A DNA stretch of 64,000 nucleotides from positions 124,001-188,000 of the forward strand of contig JBAYVD010000004.1 in the NCBI GenBank assembly GCA_041674745.1, written 5' to 3'. The notes below the pieces were generated by a model. That model was not told the origin of the DNA and searched no databases. It saw nothing but the letters and a program-made list of their open reading frames with translations. Within the stretch, counting starts at the first letter, position 1; every line of letters begins with the position of its first letter. A program made the position numbers and the translations under genes. Of this stretch, positions 26,033-33,230 are shown piece by piece. Source of the DNA: UBA2040 sp041674745 (GTDB taxonomy: Bacteria; Bacteroidota; Bacteroidia; Flavobacteriales_D; Crocinitomicaceae).

Positions 26033-26674
26033 TCACTTCTCCAACTGTTTGTGTGAACCGTCGCAATTGGGCATTCGTTTCGACAAGCCACAAATACAAT
26101 CATTCATGCCTTTTCCTTTGAAGATGCGGTCTTTGTAATTATCAATTCGAGAAATACGCGTTGCCGATTGCTTGGCGGCTGAAAAGAACATATTGTACGC
26201 CCGTTTTCTTCCCGGTGTGAGGGCTTCAAATGCAGCGTTGAGTTCTGGTTCGTCTTTGAGTTTTTGGACCAATTCATCACAATATTCTACGTTTTCACTC
26301 AAGGGTTTGGGCGCTTTTAATCCGGCTTTTTCCACCTCAATGGCTTCAAAAATGTAGGCTTTTAAAACAGCGGCATTAGCTAGAATGTCTTTCACTTTCG
26401 TGAATTTAGCGAAGCGAACCGATTGCGAATTTTCTCCCGGCGACACCAAAATTCCGGCAGGATCGGCCAACAAAACCCCTTTGAGAAAACTCATCACGCA
26501 ATTGTCTTTGAACGAACTGATTATGATGACATTCGTATTTTTAAATGTGTAACAAGGTTGTTTCCATTTCAATTCTTCCGTCAAACCACTTTCCAAAGCG
26601 ATGGCGCGCAAGGCCTCCATTTCTGTTTGCCAGCGGGTGGCGTTGCGTAGGAATTCGTCTACTTTTGGGTTCAT
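26033..26674 (-). CDS. YdeI/OmdA-like protein with C-terminal CDGSH iron-sulfur motif
   Basis: 213 residues. Residues about 10-115 form a DUF1801-type domain (WQTEMEALRAIALESGLTEE, LKWKQPCYTFKNTNVIIIS). Residues about 125-190 form the OmdA-type helical domain with FEALTPGRKRAYNMFFSAAK and TRISRIDNYKDRI, as in YdeI/OmpD-associated proteins. The last 25 residues contain CICGLSKRMPNCDGSH (193-208). This fits the CDGSH 2Fe-2S pattern C-x-C-x2-S-x3-P-x-C-D-G-S-H exactly. An iron-sulfur cluster is therefore likely. Biological role unknown. Confidence 0.82.
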   Translation of the reverse strand: MNPKVDEFLRNATRWQTEMEALRAIALESGLTEELKWKQPCYTFKNTNVIIISSFKDNCVMSFLKGVLLADPAGILVSPGENSQSVRFAKFTKVKDILANAAVLKAYIFEAIEVEKAGLKAPKPLSENVEYCDELVQKLKDEPELNAAFEALTPGRKRAYNMFFSAAKQSATRISRIDNYKDRIFKGKGMNDCICGLSKRMPNCDGSHKQLEK

Positions 26675-26692
26675 GCTAACTTTTTTTCGAAA

Positions 26693-27091
26693 CTACTTCT
26701 TTTTTTCCAAATCACTTAAATGATGTTCCAGCGCTTCCACCGAAATTTGGATTTCTTTGATGAGCACCACCAACGATACCATCAATAAAACCAGCGCCAA
26801 ACCAAAAACATAAATGGCGATGGTATTCTGGCTCACATAAATCAAAAACATCGCCACCACACACAACAACAAACTCAAAATACCAAAAATCTGCATGGAA
26901 CGTGTCAGATACAATCGCTTGCGCAGATTTTCTATTTGTTTGATCAAGCCCGCATCATTTTTCTGTTGGTATTGGTCGTGCAAGTTGCGAATCACGGCGG
27001 CATAGGCCAAAAATCGATTGGTATACGCCAAAAGAATCAACGAAATGGCTGAAAACAAAAGGGCAGGGGTGGTGAGTGTCAAATCTTCCAT
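26693..27091 (-). CDS. DUF2721 family membrane protein
   Basis: 132 residues with an N-terminal hydrophobic helix (about 6-24) and two helices near 65-85 and 93-110. Between the first and second lies the cytoplasmic helix FLAYAAVIRNLHDQYQQKND, and QIENLRKRLYLTRSMQIFGI leads into the second, typical of DUF2721. The C-terminus is a short charged helix. Function unknown. It follows 29 nt after the VOC gene on the same strand. Confidence 0.8.
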   Translation of the reverse strand: MEDLTLTTPALLFSAISLILLAYTNRFLAYAAVIRNLHDQYQQKNDAGLIKQIENLRKRLYLTRSMQIFGILSLLLCVVAMFLIYVSQNTIAIYVFGLALVLLMVSLVVLIKEIQISVEALEHHLSDLEKKK

Positions 27092-27120
27092 GAACGTTTT
27101 TTTTCAAAGATAGTGAACTG

Positions 27121-27555
27121 TCAAATACCTTTGTGATTTGGGTCAAATTCTACCATCCATTCAATACCGTATTTGTCTCGAAACATGCCGAAATAAGTAC
27201 CCCAAGGACTGCTGGTTATTGGCATTTCAATGTTTCCACCGGCCGAAAGTCCGTTGAATAATTTATCAGCTTCTTCTTTGCTTTCACAATGAATGGATAT
27301 TTTTGACCTGTTCTCATTTTCATTGGTTTTGCCCATGATTTCGGGAACGTCATTGGCCATCAACGTATTTATACCAATGGGCAATGCAATGTGCATGATT
27401 TTATTGGCTTCATTTTCGGCAACCGTAAATTCAGCGCTTGACAAATCTTTGAATCGAACAAGTTTTGCAAACTCACCGCCAAATACAGATTTGTAAAAAG
27501 TGAATGCTTCCTCGGCATTGCCGTTGAAATTGATGTGTGGATTAATAAGTGCCAT
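27121..27555 (-). CDS. VOC family protein (PhnB-like)
   Basis: 144-residue vicinal oxygen chelate fold protein of the PhnB / glyoxalase-like group. It begins with INPHINFNGNAEEAFTFYKS, then has MHIALPIGINTLMANDVP and the C-terminal signature PWGTYFGMFRDKYGIEWMVE. The group includes putative glyoxalase/bleomycin-resistance-type proteins, mostly of unknown substrate. It sits in a minus-strand run with DUF2721 and the YdeI-like gene, a set often found together in Bacteroidota. Confidence 0.85.
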   Translation of the reverse strand: MALINPHINFNGNAEEAFTFYKSVFGGEFAKLVRFKDLSSAEFTVAENEANKIMHIALPIGINTLMANDVPEIMGKTNENENRSKISIHCESKEEADKLFNGLSAGGNIEMPITSSPWGTYFGMFRDKYGIEWMVEFDPNHKGI

Positions 27556-27676
27556 CGTCTTACTTTATTTTTTATAAACTTAGCTTTTTGCATGAAATAA
27601 AAAAGGTCTTAAAAGCGGCAAAATAGAGGTGGTTTGCGCCACTTACCTATCTAAAATTCCCCTCTCAAAACGGAGA

Positions 27677-28309
27677 TTATTTTTTCCGAGCCAAAAGAAT
27701 TGTATGGTATTCAACCACTTCCTCCGAGCGTTGAAAGGCCACTTTTTGCATATTTACTTCTTCAAACCCAATGGTGTGGAGCAAATTTTTGAGCTTTTCC
27801 AAATCGTAGTAATAAAAATACACCCGATCGCCAGAAGGATTCGTTTTAAAGCCAGATTCTTCTGGTTCGCCTTCCACAAAGCTGAGATAGAGCAGTCCGT
27901 TTTGTTCCAATAAACGAAAACAATTTACCAAGAAAGATTCGGCATCTTCTGGCGCAATGTATGGCAAAATGAATCCACAAATAACGGCGTGGAATTTTGT
28001 CGTTAGTTGTGCAATACCATTTCCATCCAGGGCTTCAAATCGTCCACTGGGATTGTTACGTTGTGCGAGCTCCACCATATTGGGGGCAATATCAGTTCCT
28101 AAATAGTCAAGATCTGCGCGTTTTTTGAGTAAATACTGGGCAATGTTGCCAGGACCGCAACCGATTTCCAAAATTTTGGCCCTTTTCAGGGGAAGTGCAT
28201 CCAGGATAGTGTCGTAGGTTACGTTGTAGATAGCCAGATGCATGAACTTTTTTTCGTAAAGCGAAGCCATTTTGTTCCAGGTGTTGGCAGTTTCTTGGTA
28301 GTTGTTCAT
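27677..28309 (-). CDS. Class I SAM-dependent methyltransferase
   Basis: 210-residue Rossmann methyltransferase. Motif I is ILEIGCGPGNIAQYLLK near residues 45-61, motif II GTDIAPNMVELAQR near 74-87, the acidic/aromatic turn is FEALDGNGIAQL near 95-106, and the post-motif strand is LLYLSFVEGEPEE near 139. The substrate cannot be inferred; small-molecule methylation is most likely from size. It is transcribed on the minus strand after a GNAT gene 33 nt upstream. Confidence 0.85.
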   Translation of the reverse strand: MNNYQETANTWNKMASLYEKKFMHLAIYNVTYDTILDALPLKRAKILEIGCGPGNIAQYLLKKRADLDYLGTDIAPNMVELAQRNNPSGRFEALDGNGIAQLTTKFHAVICGFILPYIAPEDAESFLVNCFRLLEQNGLLYLSFVEGEPEESGFKTNPSGDRVYFYYYDLEKLKNLLHTIGFEEVNMQKVAFQRSEEVVEYHTILLARKK

Positions 28310-28342
28310 TTTATCTACTTTTTTTTGTTCAATCCCTGATTT

Positions 28343-28858
28343 TTAGTCATTATTTTTTGTTAGCTCGTAAATTGCACCTTCACGCCCCTCAAAGTCAAAA
28401 TTTTCTTTAAATGTCATTCCAATTTTTTCAAGAACTCTTATTGAACCAAGGTTCTCCTTCATTGCGCGTCCAACTACTTTTTTAATTTTTAGTTCCGAAA
28501 AACCAAAATCAAGACACTTTTTTGCCGTTTCGGTAGCGTATCCTTTATTCCAATAGTTTCTTTGAAATCTAAAACCAATATCATATTCGTTTTTGTCTTG
28601 ACTATATTTTAGTCCGCACCAACCAATAAATTTTGATGTTTCTTTGTCAATAACAGCCAATCGACCAACTCCATATTTGTCGTATTGGTCATAGTTGGTT
28701 AAAAATTCAATATAAGCCTGTAAGTTTTCAAAAGGCTTATCACCGGTATATTTTACTACTTCTTCGTCAAGATTTAAAGCATAAAAATCTTCTGCGTCTG
28801 CTTTTGTCAATTTACGCAGTAGGGTTCTTTCCGTTTCTAAATTTTTAATTTCTTTCAA
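28343..28858 (-). CDS. GNAT N-acetyltransferase (RimJ/RimL-like), TTG start
   Basis: 171-residue acetyltransferase of the RimJ/RimL ribosomal-protein-type group. LETERTLLRKLTKADAEDFY lies at the start, GWCGLKYSQDKNEYDIGF near 75-92, RNYWNKGYATETAKKCLDFG as the CoA loop near 95-114, and ENLGSIRVLEKIGMTFKENF near 130-149. The only start compatible with the upstream stop is TTG at 28858, preceded by AAGGAAAA. An internal ATG would remove the conserved N-terminus. Substrate unknown. Confidence 0.82.
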   Translation of the reverse strand: MKEIKNLETERTLLRKLTKADAEDFYALNLDEEVVKYTGDKPFENLQAYIEFLTNYDQYDKYGVGRLAVIDKETSKFIGWCGLKYSQDKNEYDIGFRFQRNYWNKGYATETAKKCLDFGFSELKIKKVVGRAMKENLGSIRVLEKIGMTFKENFDFEGREGAIYELTKNND

Positions 28859-28919
28859 TTTTCCTTATGACTTTTGTTTTTAAAATGAGCACTGATCAAG
28901 CAATGATTCCTATGCAGTG

Positions 28920-29147
28920 TTAGCGGGACGTTCCTTTTTCTTTGTCATGAACATATTCTAAAATGTCTCCTGGTTGGCAATCCAATACATTACAGATTGT
29001 TTCCAATGTGCTAAATCGAATTGCTTTAGCTTTTCCTGTTTTTAAAATAGAAAGGTTTGATAAGGTCAGTCCAACTTTATCAGAAAGTTCATTCAAGGAC
29101 ATCTTTCGCTTGGCCATCATCACATCAAGGTTTACAATTATTGGCAT
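28920..29147 (-). CDS. XRE-type helix-turn-helix regulator paired with DUF2975
   Basis: 75-residue Cro/C1-type DNA-binding protein (YozG-like). The HTH covers about residues 12-65: MAKRKMSLNELSDKVGLTLS, NLSILKTGKAKAIRFSTLET, ending in CQPGDILEY. It follows the DUF2975 gene by 3 nt. DUF2975 membrane proteins and such small HTH proteins form a recurrent two-gene unit, in which the HTH protein is thought to regulate its own operon. Its last codons overlap a partial palindromic element (see findings). Confidence 0.88.
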   Translation of the reverse strand: MPIIVNLDVMMAKRKMSLNELSDKVGLTLSNLSILKTGKAKAIRFSTLETICNVLDCQPGDILEYVHDKEKGTSR

Positions 29148-29150
29148 GGC

Positions 29151-29687
29151 TTAAACAGTTAGGTCATTTTCGTTCTGTATGTCCACTCCCTTTTTGAAAA
29201 TAGTGGCAATAATATACACCACAGCTCCCATTACGATAAAGGCATGACTGTCTACCCAAAATTGGTTTAAACTATCGGTGGTATAACCGTAATGAATTAA
29301 ACTATTAGCTACCTGTCGAGCAATATAACTAAACAGTCCTATTGAAAGGGTGTAATAACTAATTTGCAAAATTTGTTTCGAAACAAATGTATTGAATGGT
29401 TTTGATAAATCCATTTTGTGCATTAACCGGATAACTATATAAAATAGGATAGCTTTTAAAATTGAAATGGATAGTATAAAGCAATAAATACCAAAAAATA
29501 CCAATTTGCTATCAGAATACATATCAGTTAAGTCCAATTTTTGATAAAGGTTTTGGACAAATTCAGGATTGTAAAGACTGAAAAAGAAATTTACGATTAA
29601 GCCCCCTGCTTCAATAGACAAACCGACAAAAATGAGCCATGCCACAATATATAAGGACCGAAATACGAAGTTATCTGTTTTAGACAT
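29151..29687 (-). CDS. DUF2975 family membrane protein
   Basis: 178 residues with four hydrophobic segments near 9-33, 60-83, 106-127 and 141-160. The terminal phrase GAVVYIIATIFKKGVDIQNE NDLTV is typical of DUF2975 (a membrane-embedded helix followed by KKGxxIQxENDLTV). It is operonic with the HTH gene at 28920-29147. Function unknown. The 280 bp upstream (29688-29967) are AT-rich and hold the attC-like element at 29891-29954. Confidence 0.88.
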   Translation of the reverse strand: MSKTDNFVFRSLYIVAWLIFVGLSIEAGGLIVNFFFSLYNPEFVQNLYQKLDLTDMYSDSKLVFFGIYCFILSISILKAILFYIVIRLMHKMDLSKPFNTFVSKQILQISYYTLSIGLFSYIARQVANSLIHYGYTTDSLNQFWVDSHAFIVMGAVVYIIATIFKKGVDIQNENDLTV

Positions 29688-29890
29688 AATTGTATGTGTT
29701 ACGGGGACTAAAGTACTAAAATTTTATTGATAAACAATAAATATAAGTCTTTATGCAATAAATAATTTTGATTTAACATGTAATCAACAATGCGTCAGTG
29801 ATGAATGGCGATGTCTATTTTCATGTATAAGGTTTGAAATGGAAAGTGTGTTTTGTTTTCGTTTAGAAGAGGTTCTTTGCAATGTCATAT

Positions 29891-29954
29891 AACGTCCGAC
29901 GCTAAATACACAAAAACGGTTAGGTGGTTTGGTTTGTGCTTTTTAGCACATGTT
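29891..29954 (-). repeat. attC-like imperfect palindrome S2
   Basis: Plus-strand layout: AAC (29891-29893), 7-nt spacer, arm GCTAAATACACAAAAAC (29901-29917), 13-nt loop, arm GGTTTGTGCTTTTTAGC (29931-29947), 4-nt spacer, GTT (29952-29954). The arms pair over 14 positions with one bulged base. This is the order R-spacer-L-loop-L-spacer-R of integron attC sites with unequal spacers. It lies just 3' of the lipoprotein gene on the minus strand. Total 64 nt. Confidence 0.5.
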
Positions 29955-29967
29955 AATGGCTTTAATT

Positions 29968-30462
29968 CTATTCTTCATTATCAATATATTCTTCGAAACT
30001 CAACTTTTTAGTTTTCAAATCAAAGTAATGATAAAAGGGAAGCGTATAATCTGTTTCAGGTTTATTAATAACTCCGAAGAGTTCAATTCTTTCTTTGTCT
30101 ATTTTGTTGAACCAATAATTGTGAAAAATTGCAATTTCCATAAACCCCTTGTCGGCATATTTTGAAAACTGATTCTTTCTAAAAACGGTGTCCAGAAGTG
30201 TCTGTGAATTTTGCTTAATTATAAGAGATATTTCGGCGTCTCTATACTTGTCTATTTGTTTCTTGCCTTTGTCTTCGTACTCATTGAGAACATAAGTGTC
30301 TAAATCAATTTTTTTAATTATAATTTGTATGTTCGCGATAACGGTGTCAAATTTCTCAATGCCTTTTGTCTCTGGGGAAAATCTTACTGAAGTATTATTT
30401 ACCTGCGAATTACAGGTGAAAAGCAAAAGAACGAAAGTTGAAATTATTAAACTGTTTCTCAT
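29968..30462 (-). CDS. Putative lipoprotein, unknown function
   Basis: 164 residues with a lipoprotein signal (about 1-16, SLIISTFVLLLFTC, then NSQ). The mature part is beta-rich and charged (IIIKKIDLDTYVLNEYEDKG, IFHNYWFNKIDKERIELFGV), ending in LPFYHYFDLKTKKLSFEEYI. It resembles small Bacteroidota lipoproteins of the DUF4738 kind, but I am not sure. It is bracketed by two attC-like palindromes and has a short AT-rich leader. Confidence 0.7.
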   Translation of the reverse strand: MRNSLIISTFVLLLFTCNSQVNNTSVRFSPETKGIEKFDTVIANIQIIIKKIDLDTYVLNEYEDKGKKQIDKYRDAEISLIIKQNSQTLLDTVFRKNQFSKYADKGFMEIAIFHNYWFNKIDKERIELFGVINKPETDYTLPFYHYFDLKTKKLSFEEYIDNEE

Positions 30463-30491
30463 TTGTCTTGTATGTTTTTATAGTTGTCGAT

Positions 30492-30613
30492 AACGGTCTC
30501 GGCTATGAGTAGTTGCGTGGGTTAGCACTTAACTTTGCAAGTACACATCAAACTGAAAATCCGCGAGGATTTTCAGAAGAGGCGAGAACAAGCAATTACT
30601 TATAGCCATTGTT
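30492..30613 (-). repeat. attC-like imperfect palindrome S1 with inner hairpin
   Basis: Plus-strand layout: AAC (30492-30494), 6-nt spacer, arm GGCTATGAGTAGTTGC (30501-30516), long loop, arm GCAATTACTTATAGCC (30592-30607), 3-nt spacer, GTT (30611-30613). The arms pair at 14 of 16 positions. Within the loop is a perfect 10-bp hairpin CTGAAAATCC (30553-30562) / GGATTTTCAG (30567-30576). Total 122 nt. It lies directly 3' of the AlbA_2 gene on the minus strand. Confidence 0.55.
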
Positions 30614-30622
30614 GTACGTTCG

Positions 30623-31525
30623 TTATTTTATTATTTCTTTTCCTTTATATTCAATATACTTCACATTATCTTCTGTCGATATTTGAAACTTAATTGTATT
30701 TTCTTCTTTAATAAATAGGTTGCTAATTTCTATATGTCCTATTTTTCTTGATGTATTTGGTAATATTACTTCTCGTTCGGAACTAATTACAAAAGTGTCT
30801 TCACCAATTGTTGCTTCACGCTCTACTATATTGGAATAATGTTTTTCAAAATCACCTTTTACATACGGTTTATTTATATTTTTTGCCGTATCTGCATTAC
30901 CTGTAATGTAACAATCTAAATATTTAATCACTTTATTACCTGAGTTATAAGCCCAAACATCAATACCTATAACTGGCATATCAGGATGCTTTTCAAGAAA
31001 TGATTTTGGTGGTAAATAGGTGAAATGTAAATCAACTTGGGTTTTAGAAAGTCGATTGATAATATCTTTTATTTCCCAATCTTCCATAGCAATAGATTGA
31101 AAATTATACCTGCGATAATACCTCTTGTCATTCATTTGGTGAGCTGTATTACTTTTCGGTATTTCTACAACATAGATTACTTGATTATCTTCCTTATTTC
31201 CTATTTGAATTGGCGTGATTAAAACTTTAGTTATTGTTGGTGATATAGTACTATTAATTATTTGCTCTAACCATTCTTTAGAAAATTCATTAGCATCAAT
31301 TGGGTCAATTTTCTCTGGAAGATGTGTTTTGCCTGCTTCATCAAATTCCCTTATGCCATAAATTATCACCCCTCCGTCAGAGTTTGCAAAAGCACTTACG
31401 TCTTTAGAAATTTCCTTCTTTTTTTCACCGGACTTTGCTATTGAACCAGCTCCTTTGTAATCAAGATGTATATTTTCCTCAATTCCATCATTAATATGTT
31501 GTTCGATTTTTTCTAATGTCCACAT
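30623..31525 (-). CDS. AlbA_2 (Schlafen-type) domain protein
   Basis: 300 residues. The N-terminal half is an AlbA_2 / Schlafen-AAA_4 type putative nucleic-acid-binding domain: ENIHLDYKGAG near 18-28, EISKDVSAFANSDGGVIIYG near 38-57, then HLPEKIDPIDANEFSKEWLE and VVEIPKSNTAHQMNDKRYYR near 125-145. The C-terminal half (about 170-300) is a beta-rich domain I do not recognise. Such proteins are frequent in accessory and defence-linked DNA. It sits alone between the split recombinase and the S1 palindrome, and matching 9-bp inverted cores bracket it. Confidence 0.8.
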   Translation of the reverse strand: MWTLEKIEQHINDGIEENIHLDYKGAGSIAKSGEKKKEISKDVSAFANSDGGVIIYGIREFDEAGKTHLPEKIDPIDANEFSKEWLEQIINSTISPTITKVLITPIQIGNKEDNQVIYVVEIPKSNTAHQMNDKRYYRRYNFQSIAMEDWEIKDIINRLSKTQVDLHFTYLPPKSFLEKHPDMPVIGIDVWAYNSGNKVIKYLDCYITGNADTAKNINKPYVKGDFEKHYSNIVEREATIGEDTFVISSEREVILPNTSRKIGHIEISNLFIKEENTIKFQISTEDNVKYIEYKGKEIIK

Positions 31526-31540
31526 AGTTTTTTTCTAATG

Positions 31541-31549
31541 ACGTACAAC
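31541..31549. repeat. 9-bp core ACGTACAAC, inverted partner of 30611-30619
   Basis: ACGTACAAC here is the exact complement of GTTGTACGT at 30611-30619, so the two cores bracket the AlbA_2 gene. It lies in the 112-bp gap after the recombinase stop. Next to it are TTATATGCGATATAA (a small palindrome) and a second TATATGCGA. Confidence 0.5.
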
Positions 31550-31637
31550 TTACTTATATGCGATATAAAACTCCCTTTCGTTTCGTATATGCGACCCAAA
31601 TTCAGGAGATTAGCGATACGATTGTTTCGGTTTATTT

Positions 31638-31936
31638 TTAGTACAAATCGTCGAATGGACTGCGAATTTGCTGAAGTGATTTTGTGCTGACATGTGTGTA
31701 AATTTCAGTGGTTCGTGAACTGGAATGTCCCAATAGCTCTTGTATAAATCGCAAATCAGTGCCTGATTCCAATAAATGCGTAGCGTAACTGTGGCGCAAC
31801 CAATGCAGTGTAACTGTTTTTTTTATACCTGCTAATGTACCGTTTTTTTTCAAAACCAATTCTAAACTTCTGGGAGAATAGGGTTGTCCCACTTTTTCCC
31901 CTTCAAACAACCCTATTTTTGGGCGATATTTTAAAT
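31638..31936 (-). pseudogene. Tyrosine recombinase, 3' fragment (catalytic C-terminus)
   Basis: The C-terminal 96 codons of a tyrosine recombinase, from YRPKIGLFEGEKVGQPYSPR through HWLRHSYATHLLESGTDLRF (His-x-x-Arg box), ELLGHSSSRTTEIYTHV (His and the nucleophilic Tyr) and the end SLQQIRSPFDDLY. The open frame extends to a TTG at 31988, but those codons are inside the inserted element. Joining this fragment to 32304-33144 by removing the element restores one frame. As it stands, the nucleophile is separated from the rest of the protein. Confidence 0.85.
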
Positions 31937-32303
31937 CACTAGTGTCCGATAAAACATTTTTAAAATTTGAATTGACTAACAAATTCAAGGTGTAATTATG
32001 AAATTGAAATCCTAGGGCTTGGTTTTAAAAGTATTTGAAAAGAACAATTTTTGGCCTTAGAAGGCAAGTTTTTTAATCCGAACTAAAAAAGTTGACTTTT
32101 AGAGGTAGCTGCACAGCAGATCACCGATAAAATCCCGTTTTTAGGAGGGTTAAAAATAAAGCGCCGAAAAATAAAGTTTATTTCGAAGCTGAAATTGCGC
32201 TTTAATTGGCTTCTAAAGCCTTGACTTTTGGTTACTTTTCGTCAAGGAAAAGTAACGTAAAATAATTTTAACTGTGGATGCTGAATTTAATCGGACAACA
32301 ATG
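31937..32303. mobile_element. MITE-like element inserted in the recombinase gene
   Basis: 367 bp with imperfect terminal inverted repeats: CACTAGTGTCCGATAAAA at the left (31937-31954) and the complement of CATTGTTGTCCGATTAAA at the right (32286-32303), matching at 14 of 18 positions. It is flanked by identical 9-bp direct repeats ATTTTAAAT (31928-31936 and 32304-32312). There is no transposase frame inside. This marks a non-autonomous element that was moved by a transposase elsewhere. Interior is AT-rich and not recognised. Confidence 0.85.
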
Positions 32304-33144
32304 ATTTTAAATAGTATTCACGTAAAGTATTTAAAATAAATGGACTTAATGGGACCACTCGGTCTTTTTTACCTTTAGATTGGCGAATGTGAATCATCAT
32401 GCGGTCGGATAGGATGTCTGTTTTCGTTAAATTCAATAATTCACTTCTCCGCAATCCACAAGCATAAATCAACGAAAGCATGGTTCGGTGCTTTAAATTG
32501 GTCGGCGCTTCCAAAAGTCTTTTCACTTCCTCCTTACTCAATACGTTGGGCAAAACTTTTTCTCTCCGAGGACGATGAATCAGTTCAACGTTCATGCGTT
32601 TTTGTTGCATGGCGGAAAAATACAATTTCACAGCATTCACCAACTGATTCTGGTAAGAGGAAGAAAACTTGTTTTTTAGAATGTAATCGTTGTTGAAAGC
32701 AATCAAATCTTCGTTCGTAATTTCTTCCATCGATTTGGTAACGTGGTAACGCATAAAGATTCCAAGCGTTTCTTTGTACACTTTTAAGGTGTTTTTACTG
32801 TAACGCTTTGAAAGCATATATCGCTCAAATTGTTGCAGTTCATCCTCTTTTTTTGAATCGAGTGGGGCTAAAAAATGACATGGACGTAAACGTTCTTTCT
32901 TTAATTCTACTGACGCAAGGGAAGATTGTTCAAATGTGAAAGTTACCTTCTCATGAAAGAATGAATACAATTCTTCTAAAGAAATTTTTCCTACTTCAAA
33001 AACCCAACATTTTTCGAATTTATCCCATTGACAATTTTCCACTTGTTGGAAATAGGCATAAATTAAACGACTGAATTTGAATTGAACGAAGAAATAGCTT
33101 TTTGCACCAATTTCTTGGCGGTTCAGGTTGATAATCGGTAGCAT
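32287..33144 (-). pseudogene. Tyrosine recombinase, 5' fragment (DNA-binding and first catalytic Arg)
   Basis: Open frame of 285 codons from ATG at 33144. The first 280 belong to the recombinase; the last five and the stop come from the inserted element. It has an N-terminal domain common in Bacteroidota integrases (FEKCWVFEV near 43-51), a core-binding SAM-like domain (YMLSKRYSKNTLKVYKETLG near 108-127) and the first catalytic Arg in YACGLRRSELLNL near 230. With the 3' fragment it would make a 376-residue protein. The spacing from the first Arg to the His-x-x-Arg box is about 90 residues, XerC/D-like and not IntI-like. Confidence 0.85.
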
Positions 33145-33230
33145 ATAGAATATTTTTCACTTTAATTTAAGCAAAAAAATGATCTCCAGGCAACCTATTC
33201 ACCCAAATAATTACACGTTCAATTCATTTT

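Noticed and set aside
31638..33144. The split recombinase as an integron integrase (IntI)
   Set aside because: The distance from the first catalytic Arg to the His-x-x-Arg box is about 90 residues, like XerC/D, without the extra helix segment of IntI between these boxes.
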